From assembly GCF_023159225.1 (NCBI RefSeq), contig NC_063161.1:2092160-2156159 (forward strand): a DNA stretch of 64,000 nt, written 5' to 3'. Both the position numbers and the translations under genes were made by a program. Of the stretch, positions 53,935 through 63,664 are shown piece by piece. Origin of the DNA: Perognathus longimembris pacificus (lineage: Eukaryota > Chordata > Mammalia > Rodentia > Heteromyidae). Position 1 is the first letter of the stretch, and each line of letters begins with the position of its first letter. The notes under the pieces are model-generated. The model did no database searches. It was not told the origin of the DNA and saw only the letters and a list, made by a program, of their open reading frames with translations.

Positions 53935-55050
53935 TAGTGTGATTGATTTAATATCCTGCATCCTGGGAGCTGAGCTCAGGACCATCCTGCTGCTCCTCCG
54001 TCCCTGCTGGGCTGACAGCGGAGCAGCGAGACGCTTTCCCTTCACCGTCTACCCGGAGGCAAGGGGGGGGCGGCGATGGCCGGGGAGGAGGTGGAGAAGA
54101 GACGGAGGCCAGCGGCCAGTGCCTGCTACGGGAGGTGTTCTGGCATGTGTGGCTGTGCACCGCGCCCCAAAGCAGAGACGGGGCTTCCCACGCAGGGCCG
54201 GGGCAGAGGGTGACCCTGTTCCCTGGGGTCTGCAGAGGCGGAAGAAGCCAGAGACCGGACCTGGGCCAGGCATCAAGAACGCAGGCCAAGGTGCAATGGC
54301 GAGCGTGCACTAAGGAACCCCGGAGAATCTTGGGAACGGCCAAGTGCCAGAGGAGGAGACGGGCTGGGCACCAGCACAGGGGAGCGGGCACGAAGGGGAG
54401 GGAGAGAAAGGGGTGTGGGCGGAGGCCGGAGCGGGCGAGCATGCCACGCACGCTGGCGTGGGCCCAGCTGGCCAGCCGCGGGGCTTCCTTCCTTCCATGT
54501 CCAGAGCAGGGATGCCCGTCTCCCCAGGGCTGGCGCCCCGGCAGAGCCTTTGCTGGCCCTTGGGGGGGGTCTGAACCATGTCAGGGGCTCGCTCACCGCC
54601 TCCCGCCTCTGCCCCGGGTCTCGCTGGAAACGTGTGGTTCCGGGGATGGTTTCCTAGGCGACAGCAACGGGGGGAGAGATGCAGGAGCCTCGCGTGGACC
54701 AGGCGTCTCGGGGCCGGGGTCCAAGCGCGCCGGAGGGAGGCCAGCGCGGAGCGCGGAGTTCTCTGCCGTTCTCTTCCTGGGTGGTTCCCGAAGCCTCTCC
54801 TCCCCGAGCCCCCTCCGGAGCCTGCTCGCAGGCCTGGCAGGCAAAATGCTTGCCCCAAGGCTGTTTCCTGATCACAGCAGACAAGACAAACAAACCAGCT
54901 GGGCCCCCATTTGCAGATGAGCAGGAAGAGCCAGCATTCACCGCACCAGGGCCGCAGCCTTGGGTGAGCCCACCGTCTCTTAACTGGTCCCTTGGACAGG
55001 ATAAGTTTCCGACTCAGAATTTTCTAGAAGTGCGTCCACTGAGCACCACA
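53935..55050. other. GC-rich unique sequence, no gene supported
   Basis: Frames of up to 261 codons on the plus strand (54135-54920) and 182 on the minus strand overlap without recognised domains. The region 54840-55050 is less GC-rich and could be conserved. Confidence 0.35.
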
Positions 55051-55068
55051 TAAGATTTCCTTCATCCG

Positions 55069-55272
55069 GGCTGGGAATGGGGCCTAGTGGTACAGTGCTC
55101 GCCTCACATGCTTGAAGCCCTGGGTTTGATTCCTCAGCACCACATACAGAAAAGGCCAGAAGTGGCGCTGTGGCTCAGGTGGCAGAGTGCTAGCCTTGAG
55201 CAAAGAGAAGCCAGGGACGGTGCTCAGGCTCTGAGTTCAAGCCCCAGGACTGGCAAAAAAAAAAAAAAAAAA
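55069..55272 (+). mobile_element. Dimeric tRNA-derived SINE (IDL-Geo-like), sense
   Basis: The left half has a tRNA-Ala/ID-type A box (CTAGTGGTACAGTGCTCGCC) and B box (GGGTTTGATTCCTCAGCACC). The right half has TGGCTCAGGTGGCAGAGTGC and GAGTTCAAGCCCC. An A-tail of about 18 bases follows. Target-site duplications AAGATTTCCTTCATCCG (55052-55068) and AAGGATTTCTTCCATCCG (55271-55288) flank it with a few mismatches, so the insertion is not the newest. The naming comes from memory of the Geomyoidea SINE. Confidence 0.9.
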
Positions 55273-55289
55273 GGATTTCTTCCATCCGA

Positions 55290-56065
55290 ACACCCCTGAG
55301 GTTGAACACAGTGATATCCCCAACATGCAGGTGACATAAATGTGATTTAGGACTTCACGGCCCTGCTGGGCACCGGTCCCACTCGAGAACGCTTCCGCTC
55401 CTCAGGAGGAGCCCACCCCCCAGTCAGCGTACGGGCAAGTGAGTGACAGGAGAGAGGCAAGGTCGTGACACGAGGCCGGCTCAGGGCGCAAGGCGGACGC
55501 CTTCCCGACGGCCACCTGGCCAGAGGCGGATGGCTGGTGCGAGGCCTCATCGATGGGCGGGAAGCGTGCGTCCAAACGCTGCACACCCAGCCCGGTGCGT
55601 GGTCAGTGCTGCAAGGCCGGGGAGCCGAGATGGCCATGTCCTCTGACTGCTCTCGTCTCTGATGAGCTCCAGACTTCCGACGGGACGCACTGGTCAGAAG
55701 GAGCGGCTGCCCGCCGGCCCCTCTCGCCGCTCGCACGGTTGGAAGAAACCGTCCTCCGCCCAGTGGGTGCGGGCGGAGGCCACGCGCGGGCGGGTACGGG
55801 AGGGCCTGGCGCGTGGCTTGACCGTGGTGAGGACGGCCCCCCACCCCGCGGGGCTGCCTGTGCACCCCAGAACCGGTTCTCCCTGAGGAGGACCTTCGCA
55901 GATACCCGCTCTGGGACAGGGGTGCGGCCACGGTTTGCTCAGGTTTCCCTTCAGAGCTCGTGGATCCCATCTTCACGCCTTCAGGGAGACCTTACGGAGT
56001 TGCGCACGCTGGAACCGCGGCCCTTGCTTCTATACACGCCGTCGTCATTTCTCTTCTTTCCCTTT
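55290..56065. other. CpG-rich unique sequence
   Basis: CpG-rich from 55400 to 55990, with overlapping frames (up to 209 codons on the minus strand) and no recognised product. Confidence 0.4.
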
Positions 56066-56069
56066 TTCA

Positions 56070-56135
56070 AACGTAGTGTCATTGTCGAGGTGATGTAGAG
56101 AGGGGTGACGGTGACATTTCTGACGGAATCGTGCT
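56070..56135 (-). mobile_element. L1-type 3' end fragment, antisense
   Basis: GTGTCATTGTCGAGGTGATG followed by TAGAGAGGGGTGACGGTGAC (56076-56116) parallels TGCATTGTCAGAGCGATGTACAG at 51780 and GTTGACAAGGTGTTGTGCAA at 63690. Diverged, extent to the right unclear. Confidence 0.5.
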
Positions 56136-56139
56136 GACC

Positions 56140-57560
56140 AGCACGTGGGGTGTAGTAACGTTCGTATAATGTCTGAATAGCGTTTCATCCGTTCCCTGTG
56201 GCGGCCTGTCGGGGGGTCTGTGGCACAGGAAACTCAGTTCCCCTATGAGGGGGATCTTTGGGTGGTTGAGTGCAACCTCTTCTGTAGAAGAAGAGATTTC
56301 TCCACCTTTTCCTCGTCTGTTAAGCCAGCAAGACACGCGCGCGCCTGTATCTAGACGCTTTAGAGACCGCTGGAGGATTTCCACATTTATCTCAATTTTT
56401 TTTTGGTTTGGTTCATTGTGAATTGGGATCATTTGTATGTTTCTTTTTAAAAAAAATTTTCTCTGGATAACATGACTAGATTTTCCCCTCACATTAGGAA
56501 GTCAGAGTGTTCATGAAATAAACAGGGTACACGTGCCCTCTACGCAGATACGTTATATAGTGTGCTTTGATTTCTGCTTAGGACATTTTTGTCTCTTTTC
56601 ACCACATGAATTAATGCACTACTTAATTTTGTTTTTCATATGAGCCTTGTACCATGTTGGGTGTCCAAGATATTTCAACTATATAAGTAACATGGCAAAG
56701 CCGCTTGACTTATTTTCCCTAAGTATTACACCAGAATTATTTGTTCTTTAAGGTTTTAGAAAACGCCCTCTCACTGCCCTAAGCTGTGCTACCTTGACAG
56801 AGCCTCAATGAAGCAAGGGAAAGACTTTTTTTTTTTATGTAATGCTACAACATACAAAATGGTTATAAGTCCATCCTGGGATTCTGTTTCTCCTCTAGTA
56901 AATTTTGATGTTTTATAGTTTTCTATAAAATTTCCATTTCGTCATAAATATTAAATTTATGGGCGCAAAAAAACTGGCTCTGAGACAAAGCCGTCTTCCA
57001 CACCGCAGTGTGTGCTTGAGGCTCATCGCTCTTTTTGTTTTCATTTGGAACTTCTCACTACCTTTGCCCACTTCGTCTTCAGAGCTCTGTCCATTTCATT
57101 AATGTTGTCAAATAAAGCTTGTTTTAGCTTTATTGATTTTTTCCAATTATCTTAAAGTGCTTTTAAAAATAAATTTCTGCTTCTAATGTTGCCATTTCTT
57201 CTGGACTTGTCCTGGAATGTGACTGTAGGCATGTGTTCAGACCCACATTTATCGTGCAAATCAGCTGAGTGGAATGTTTGTGACCATCTTGGCTTCCTAC
57301 TCTGAGTCAAAGCTAAAGCGGCTTTCTGTGGTCTTTGCCTTGAATTTTCCCTGTGCGGCAGGGATTTTTGACACACCCGGTTTTACCTTTTAAACATGTA
57401 TTTATTTAAGGACTTAGCTAAATATCTTTTTCCTTTGGAGTATTTCCTATAAGTTTTTATTGTTACTTTAAACATGCCTTTTTAAAGATGTTTATCTTCC
57501 CTTTAATTCTGCCCACCCAAAGTGTGTGAAGGTATCTTCCTGTCTTTCTCAAAAGGATTC
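56140..57560. other. AT-rich sequence, no gene recognised
   Basis: Mostly AT-rich. Poly-T or A runs near 56398, 56451 and 56826. The part near 57110-57190 (TTTAGCTTTATTGATTTTTT) may be antisense L1 but is too short to call. Nothing coding. Confidence 0.35.
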
Positions 57561-57565
57561 CAACC

Positions 57566-57654
57566 TTCCTACCCAGGTACTCACCAGGCCTGACCCTGCT
57601 TAGCTTCTGAGGTCAGATGAGATCGGGCACGGTCAGGGAGGTGTGCAAATGTAC
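57566..57654 (-). pseudogene. 5S rRNA pseudogene, 3'-truncated, antisense
   Basis: On the minus strand this reads like the first 85-90 nt of 5S rRNA: GCCCGATCTCATCTGACCTC, then AGAAGCTAAGCAGGGTCAGG, CCTGGTGAGTACCTGGGTAG. It keeps the internal promoter A box (AGCTAAGCAGGGTCA) with scattered substitutions, but the last third of the 120-nt RNA is missing and the 5' end (near 57654) is diverged. A retroposed or segment-derived pseudogene, not a functional copy. Confidence 0.85.
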
Positions 57655-57659
57655 ACAAT

Positions 57660-57960
57660 TGTATTGAGCGAAATATGGTCGATTCAATGGAGAACTTAGA
57701 GAGCAATCATTCCTTAAAAAGGCTAAGTCATAGGTCAACAAAATAAACACCAGGAGTTGGGTACTTGATAGGGGTGGGGTGGGGTCAAGCAGAGGGGCAA
57801 CCAATGAAGAGAAGGGGGGAAATGCAGTCAAGAATGGAATGCATATCCTGCAAAATTGAGAGGAATGAGGGAAGTGGGGGGAATGCTGGAAGGGGGGACC
57901 TGAATCACGATTCACCGTGCTCGTGAACGGCTCTGTGGAACGGCAACAGCTTACACATTA
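57660..57960 (+). mobile_element. Fragment of the L1-type 3' family, sense
   Basis: The reverse complement of 57665-57905 resembles 3720-3890: both carry GGTGTTTATTTTGTTG / GGTTCTTATTTTGTTG, CATTCCATTCTTGACTGC / CAATGGATTCTTGCCCGC and TTTTTAAGGAATGATTG / TCTTTAAAGAATCATAC. The + strand here is therefore the opposite orientation of the copy near 3.5 kb. It begins just after the 5S pseudogene. Confidence 0.6.
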
Positions 57961-58101
57961 TATAAGTATGTGTGTATTTGCAATGTTTACATATATAATA
58001 CATAAAATGTGGGGGAACATTCCAGTGGTAACTGTGAAACTTAGATCAGCACTCCCAACTGGAACTGTTGGTTTTTAAAGATGACAAAAGCTGTTCTTAA
58101 G

Positions 58102-58103
<2 letters not shown>

Positions 58104-58167
<64 letters not shown>

Positions 58168-58218
58168 TTCTTCTTCTCCTTCTCCTTCTCCTTCTCCTTC
58201 TCCTTCTCCTTCTCCTTC
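58104..58218. repeat. Compound microsatellite (CTTT)n(CTT)n(CTCCTT)n
   Basis: CTTT units from 58104 to about 58165, CTT to about 58176, then CTCCTT units to 58218. Pure pyrimidine on the plus strand, so an H-DNA/triplex candidate. Likely highly variable between individuals. Confidence 0.97.
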
Positions 58219-58219
58219 A

Positions 58220-58432
58220 TGGTGTGGAATTCACTCAGTTGACTATGAGCTTGTCAAGAGCCACGAAGGCTTGGCACACATTCCGCCCAGAACTTCCCCA
58301 GAGGACAGAGAGAATAATTTTACATCCTCCACTGGAGAGAATGAAACATTTAGCCCGCTTCGATTCCCTTCCCTTCAACTTCACACCCAATTCTGACTTC
58401 AGCAATGACAAATCCTCTTTTATAACAATAGT
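58220..58432. other. Unique sequence
   Basis: Short single-copy stretch between the microsatellite and the SINE. No gene seen. Confidence 0.35.
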
Positions 58433-58449
58433 TAAAATATGGTGTTCCC

Positions 58450-58654
58450 TGGGCTTGGGATATAGCCTAGTGGCAAGAGTGCCTGCTTCGGATACACGAG
58501 GCCCTAGGTTCGATTCCCCAGCACCACATATACAGAAAACGGCCAGAAGTGGCGCTGTGGCTCAAGTGGCAGAGTGCTAGCCTTGAGCGGGAAGAAGCCA
58601 GGGACAGTGCTCAGGCCCTGAGTCCAAGGCCCAGGACTGGCCAAAAAAAAAAAA
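58450..58654 (+). mobile_element. Dimeric tRNA-derived SINE (IDL-Geo-like), sense, young
   Basis: Same dimer as at 55.07 kb: left half with TAGTGGCAAGAGTGCCTGCT and AGGTTCGATTCCCCAGCACC, right half with GGCGCTGTGGCTCAAGTGGC and GTCCAAGGCCCAGGACTGGC, ending in an A run. Perfect target-site duplications AAAATATGGTGTTCCC lie at 58434-58449 and about 58653-58668, so it inserted recently. Confidence 0.93.
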
Positions 58655-58669
58655 AATATGGTGTTCCCA

Positions 58670-59190
58670 GTTTTTTATATTTAAAATTCCAAAGAATCAA
58701 CTTGAAATTAACTACCAGGTCCACTTACTTCTGTTCATGTCATTGTTGTTTACCTCACATTCATTGCCCTATTGAAATCATGATTTTGTTTACTAATATT
58801 CTGTTCAAGTCTATTTTCAAATTATCTTTCAAGAAGAACCCACAGAAACTAAATTGATTTTTCTGAGTTTTCTCATGCACAAAAATCACTTTATTCCTCT
58901 CTCCTACTTGAATAATGTGGGGTTTTTTTTTTCCTGGTGTTAGAAATGTAGAATCAAAATACTTTCAGATCTTCAAAGACATTTTCTCTTGGGATGCAGT
59001 GTTGCTATTAGAAATTTGCCACCAGTAGAGTCTGGTTCTGGAAGTCCCCCTTTCTTCTTGTGAAGCTGTTAAATGTGTGTTGATTGTGTCTTCATTTGCG
59101 GAGTTCTTTCACTCGGGTGGAGCGGAGTCGAGCGGCTGGCTCTGCTTTGGGATCTGCCGGGCTCCGCGGCGGTCTCTGCCCGGACCGGGC
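58670..59190. other. Unique sequence, nothing recognised
   Basis: AT-rich to 59060, then GC-rich up to the 15-bp array. No element recognised. Confidence 0.35.
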
Positions 59191-59191
59191 A

Positions 59192-60303
59192 CCGTGGTTG
59201 TCCTCACCATGGTCGTCCTCACTGTGGTCATCCACACCGTGGTCATCCACCGTCCTAACCGTGGTCGTCCTCACCGTGGTTGTCCTCACCGTGGTCATCC
59301 TCACCGTGGTCATCCACCGTCCTCACCGTGGTCGTCCTCACCGTGGTCGTCCTCACCGTGGTCATCCACCGTCCTCACCGTGGTCGTCCTCACCGTGGTC
59401 GTCCTCACCGTGGTCGTCCTCACCGTGGTCATCCTCACCGTGGTCATCCTCACCGTGGTCGTCCTCACCGTGGTCGTCCACACCGTGGTCGTCCTCACCG
59501 TGGTCCATCCTCACCGTGGTCGTCCTCACCGTGGTCGTCCTCACCGTGGTCATCCACACCATGGTCGTCCTCACCGTGGTCGTCCTCACCGTGGTCGTCC
59601 ACACCGTGGTCGTCCTCACCGTGGTCGTCCACACCGTGGTCGTCCTCACCGTGGCTGTCCTCACCGTGGTCGTCCTCACTGTGGTCGTCCACACCGTGGT
59701 CATCCTCACCGTGGTCATCCTCACTGTGGTCATCCTCACCGTGGTCATCCACACCATGGTCGTCCTCACCGTGGCTGTCCTCACCGTGGCTGTCCTCACC
59801 GTGGTCGTCCTCACCGTGGGCATCCACACTGTGGTCGTCCTCACCGTGGCTGTCCTCACCGTGGTCATCCTCACCGTGGTCATCCACACCGTGGTCATCC
59901 TCACCGTGGCTGTCCTCACCGTGGTCGTCCTCACCGTGGTCGTCCACACCGTGGTCATCCTCACCGTGGTCATCCTCACTGTGGTCATCCTCACCGTGGT
60001 CATCCACACCGTGGTCGTCCTCACCGTGGCTGTCCTCACCGTGGTCATCCTCACCGTGGTCATCCACACCGTGGTCGTCCTCACCGTGGCTGTCCTCACC
60101 GTGGTCGTCCTCACCGTGGTCATCCACACCGTGGTCGTCCTCACCGTGGCTGTCCTCACCGTGGTCATCCTCACCGTGGGCATCCTCACCGTGGTCGTCC
60201 TCACCGTGGTCGTCCTCACCGTGGGCATCCTCACCGTGGTCATCCACCGTCCTCACCGTGGTCGTCCTCACCGTGGTCATCCTCACCGTGGTCATCCGCA
60301 CCG
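59192..60303. repeat. Minisatellite, 15-bp unit, about 73 copies (1.1 kb)
   Basis: Unit GTGGTCGTCCTCACC with variants GTGGTCATCCTCACC, GTGGTCATCCACACC and GTGGCTGTCCTCACC, in a mosaic order. The period is a multiple of three and no unit makes a stop in most frames, so plus frames read HRGRP, TVVVL or SPWSS, and minus frames DHGED or TTVRM, for hundreds of codons. The 611-codon plus frame (59077-60912) and others are repeat products. The left edge is slightly irregular with shorter ACCGTC breaks near 59251 and 59310. Confidence 0.97.
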
Positions 60304-60304
60304 T

Positions 60305-61025
60305 GGTGGCCCTGCGCCCAGGGAGCCGCCCCCAGCAGGAGCCGCTCTGTCCCCGCAGGCCTCCGCTCTCTCTTCCTTGCCCTCTTTGGACTAAATCTTC
60401 ACACTCTGCCTCTCAGGAAGTGCCGCTCCATGTTCCTCTGTGGATCGGTCACATCAGAACCTTCTATTCTTACTGAATTCCCAGGGACTGCGCATGTGAC
60501 GCCATGGTCCCCCCCGCCCCCCGCCCCCCCCATGAACGTCAGGGCATCCCTGCGAGATGCTGCCCGGCTCCTCCTGCAGACGTTCCTCCCGGAGCCCCCC
60601 GGGGCCCCCGGCGCTGCAGGAGAAGCTTCCAGCGTGCTGGCTGTCAGCCGCGTCACGCCTCCTCCCGTCCAGCGGCACGCGGCCTGGCTCTGCTCCGTGG
60701 CCTCGATGCGCCTTAGATCCCAGCGCGGCCACGGTGTGGTGACAGCAGCTGCCATGACAGCGCCCTGTATTCTAAGGGACGCCCTACCCCGCCGTCTGAG
60801 GGTGACGTTGGGCAACCACCAACCTCCCAGTCGGAGGGGGACCCTCACCCCACTCCCGACCGCACGGCCTGAGTGGCCCTCCTTCCCATCCATCCCGGTG
60901 TGGCGGAGCTGAAGGTCAGGCTGCCCGAGCATCGGGTGGGGAGCCTGGGCCTGGCAGCGGCTCAGCCTCTGCGGGATCCTCCCGCTGGGTTCATGTCTGC
61001 CGCCCCTCACCCGCCTCCTGCCCAC
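60305..61025. other. GC-rich unique sequence
   Basis: CpG-rich DNA following the 15-bp array. Frames run in from the array but have no recognised domain. Confidence 0.35.
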
Positions 61026-61028
61026 CGC

Positions 61029-61172
61029 GGTGACCCTTCCCCGGGGATCCCCGCCGGACACCTGTGCAGTGCCCACCGCCGTGACCTTCCCCGGGGGTCC
61101 CTGCCGGACACCTGTGCAGTGCCCACCGCCGTGACCTTCCCCGGGGGTCCCTGCCGGACACCTGTGGCTGTT
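61029..61172. repeat. Short tandem, 50-bp unit, about 3 copies
   Basis: GTGACCTTCCCCGGGGGTCC begins at 61081 and 61131, with a diverged copy at about 61031. Each unit continues CTGCCGGACACCTGTGCAGT. Confidence 0.93.
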
Positions 61173-61174
61173 AG

Positions 61175-61977
61175 CATTTCCCTAGCCTCGGGTCCTCAGC
61201 TCCTCCCACTAGCCCCCAGATCCACCCGTACCTGATGAGCCTACCTCCCCCTTTACCCCCAGAGAGAAGCTGCCACCTGCATAAGGTGCAGACGCCATGT
61301 AGCCCCCTCTCCCGTGGGAACTATGGCCCCCAACCTCCTTAGGAACCTTCTTCTCCTGCCTGTGATGATCTCCGCATGGTCCTCTGGGATGGCCGGGACC
61401 TATGCTTTCATGGTGCCGAACCCTGGATAGGCTCCCTGGTGGATTTGCTCCCCCATTTCTGGGGGGTCCAAGCTGCCCCCGGAACCTATTCTGCTGTCCT
61501 AAGCCACCCAGAGGACCACCGAGGTAACTTCTCCTGACTGAGCGCTCTACTTCCATCCACCACAACAATCTACAAATTCGCCCTCACACCCAGGGTAAGT
61601 GATCATCTAACCGAGGGCTCGGATCCGATTTTCCGATTTACCATAGGGCCACAGGGCCGTGGCTTCAGGGCCACACCAAAAATCGTGGCACCAAGTTCCG
61701 AGCCTCACTCCAAATGACCATAGCATAGGGCCACAGGGCCGCGGCTTCTGGGCCACACTCCGCGCTCTGTCCGGGGACACAGCAACTGGGGTGATGACCC
61801 CATTGCTGATTGTCTCCTACATTTCAGCTGGCCAGAGTAATACCGGGGACGCTTGGTATTTAACTCCTCAGCTCCGCTAATCACTTACCATCGGGAGGGG
61901 GCACAATCTAAAAGCTGCTTACAAATTTGGAATATTTTATAGGACTTACATAACTTCTATGAGCGCTTGGGCAGATG

Positions 61978-61980
<3 letters not shown>
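61175..61980. other. Unassigned sequence with an 82-bp spaced duplication
   Basis: CATAGGGCCACAGGGCCGTG near 61643 recurs as CATAGGGCCACAGGGCCGCG near 61725, followed by similar GGCTTCWGGGCCACAC text. The surrounding DNA might be an old interspersed element, but I cannot assign it. A 73-codon frame here has no recognised domain. Confidence 0.4.
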
Positions 61981-61981
<1 letters not shown>

Positions 61982-62021
<40 letters not shown>

Positions 62022-62040
62022 TCCCCCTCTCTCTCTCTTT
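61982..62040. repeat. (CT)n microsatellite
   Basis: CT dinucleotides with small interruptions (GT at 62009, CCCC near 62024). Confidence 0.95.
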
Positions 62041-62044
62041 CGGC

Positions 62045-62385
62045 TTCTATTTGTTCCACAAAGAAAGGTTTTCTGTTCTTGTTATTGATGTTTGGTAAGC
62101 TTGGAGGTTGGGTTAAGTTCTGCTCGTTGTTCGCTAAATCCTGTTTTCTCTAGCGTTGACCACGTGGTGGACAATAGAATTGGTTTTAGCAAGCGCCATC
62201 TTGGTTCCATCAAGGTTGCAAAAACTTTTGGAGGTGGAGTCCACCCACCCCCCAGGTAATGGGCGTGCCAAATTCCTCGAATTCCTCGAGGCAGGGCCTG
62301 GACGTAGCTCCCGGTAACCCTGCCCCCCCAGTCTTTTCCACACATCCACCCATCCTCCCTGCAACCTCCAGGCCAATTCAGCTGA
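62045..62385. other. Unassigned sequence
   Basis: Contains a YY1-type GCCATCTTGG word at 62197-62206. No recognised gene. Possibly an old LTR-like element given the following MaLR. Confidence 0.3.
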
Positions 62386-62391
62386 GCAGTT

Positions 62392-62690
62392 GCTACTATA
62401 GCACAGTCCTGAGCCGAGACGACTTATAAAGCAGGAGGTTGATTTCTTACAGCTCTGGAGGCTGACGGTCTGCCTGCGCCGAGGGGCCTCCCCCTGGTAC
62501 CCCCTGGGGAGGCTGGGGATGGTGGCTGTGCACCCGCGCGGGAAGTGTGCAAGGAGAGACTGAGGCCAAAGCCCGGGACTCGGCATTTATGCGTCGTGTA
62601 GGCCGAGCCTCATCTCCTACACGCTGCTTCCTGGTCAGGCCACACCTCCAACGCCGAAGACCTGGAGAGTAAGAACACGGCGGGGTGGGC
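62392..62690 (-). mobile_element. MaLR-type LTR fragment, antisense
   Basis: CTATAGCACAGTCCTGAGCC, then GACTTATAAAGCAGGAGGTT and TTTCTTACAGCTCTGGAGGC (62394-62462) are typical antisense MaLR LTR phrases. CAGGCCACACCTCCAACGCC (62634) matches the later part of the order. No internal retroviral genes. Confidence 0.6.
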
Positions 62691-62694
62691 AGGC

Positions 62695-63660
62695 CGGGCA
62701 GCCCCCCTCCTCGCCCCTCCCACGCCTGGGGGAGGGAGACGGCCTCCCTCACAAGCAAAGGCCACCAGAGGTGGGGTGTTTTGAAGTTCCTCGCTGAATT
62801 TTTGAGGACATTATCCAAGTTTTGAGACTCAGAAGCATTCAAGTCTACTCCTGGCATCCTGTCTCCCTCAGCCCCGGGCCGTTTCCTCCTCGAGGACGGG
62901 AAGCGGAATGACCCCCTGGTATGGGGAAACAGATCTCGATGGTTGACCAAAGCCGGCTCATGAAGTGTCCTGGAGATGGACGGCATAGATCGGCTCCCTT
63001 GCGGGGACTGTGGCTCCGTTCTCTGGGCCTCGGCCTGGCTCCTGGTCCTCCACTAGGCCCTCCTCCCTCCATGGCTGTCCTCCAGGGACTTCAGATGCAG
63101 GACTGGATCCCAGTGTCTCCCCACACGGCTCCCTGCGGGCCGTGCTGTGGAAAATCTTGACCTTCAAGCAAATGCCCTCGTGGGCTTTCCCTACCTAAAA
63201 GGAAAAGGAGAAAGGCTAACCTCCCCCTCCCCCCTGTCTCTGCCCCCACCCCGTCCTGTAGTGGGTCCCACTGGTGATGGGGAGTCAGGAGGAAACGGGG
63301 AGATTGGGGTACCCCCTACCAAGTTCAAGGAAGGGAGGTCTGAAGGGGTCCCCTGGGACCTCAGAAGGTGGCTTCGCTTGGAGACGGGGTTCGGTTAGTG
63401 AGGTCGTTTGTGATGCATGAAGGAATGGCTGGCCAAGCCCGGTTACCGTTGCTGTAGGACTGTGGGGCCCGGTCCCCGAGGGGAGCTTGGTGCGCAGGGA
63501 GGAAGCGGCGGCTGCCAACTGCTGCTCCGGGGGTCACCATAGTCACGGTGCCGACGGCTCTGCCGGCCCCGCTGGACGTGGCCCGGGGCGTGTGGACGGC
63601 TGCCGTCTCTGTCTAGTCCTGGCCGGCTGTCACAAGGCACCTGTGCTAATGTCTCACACT
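62695..63660. other. Unique sequence, no gene supported
   Basis: Plus frames at 62921-63160 (79 codons) and 63147-63398 (83 codons) are adjacent and overlap slightly but show no recognised domain. GC-rich toward the right. I cannot name a repeat here. Confidence 0.35.
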
Positions 63661-63664
63661 GCTG

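Noticed and set aside
57566..57654. Functional 5S rRNA gene
   Set aside because: The 3' third is missing, the 5' end is diverged and there is no terminal T run in the right place.
59077..60912. 611-codon plus-strand open frame
   Set aside because: It is mostly the 15-bp minisatellite, which is open in several frames on both strands. The remaining C-terminal part shows no recognised domain.
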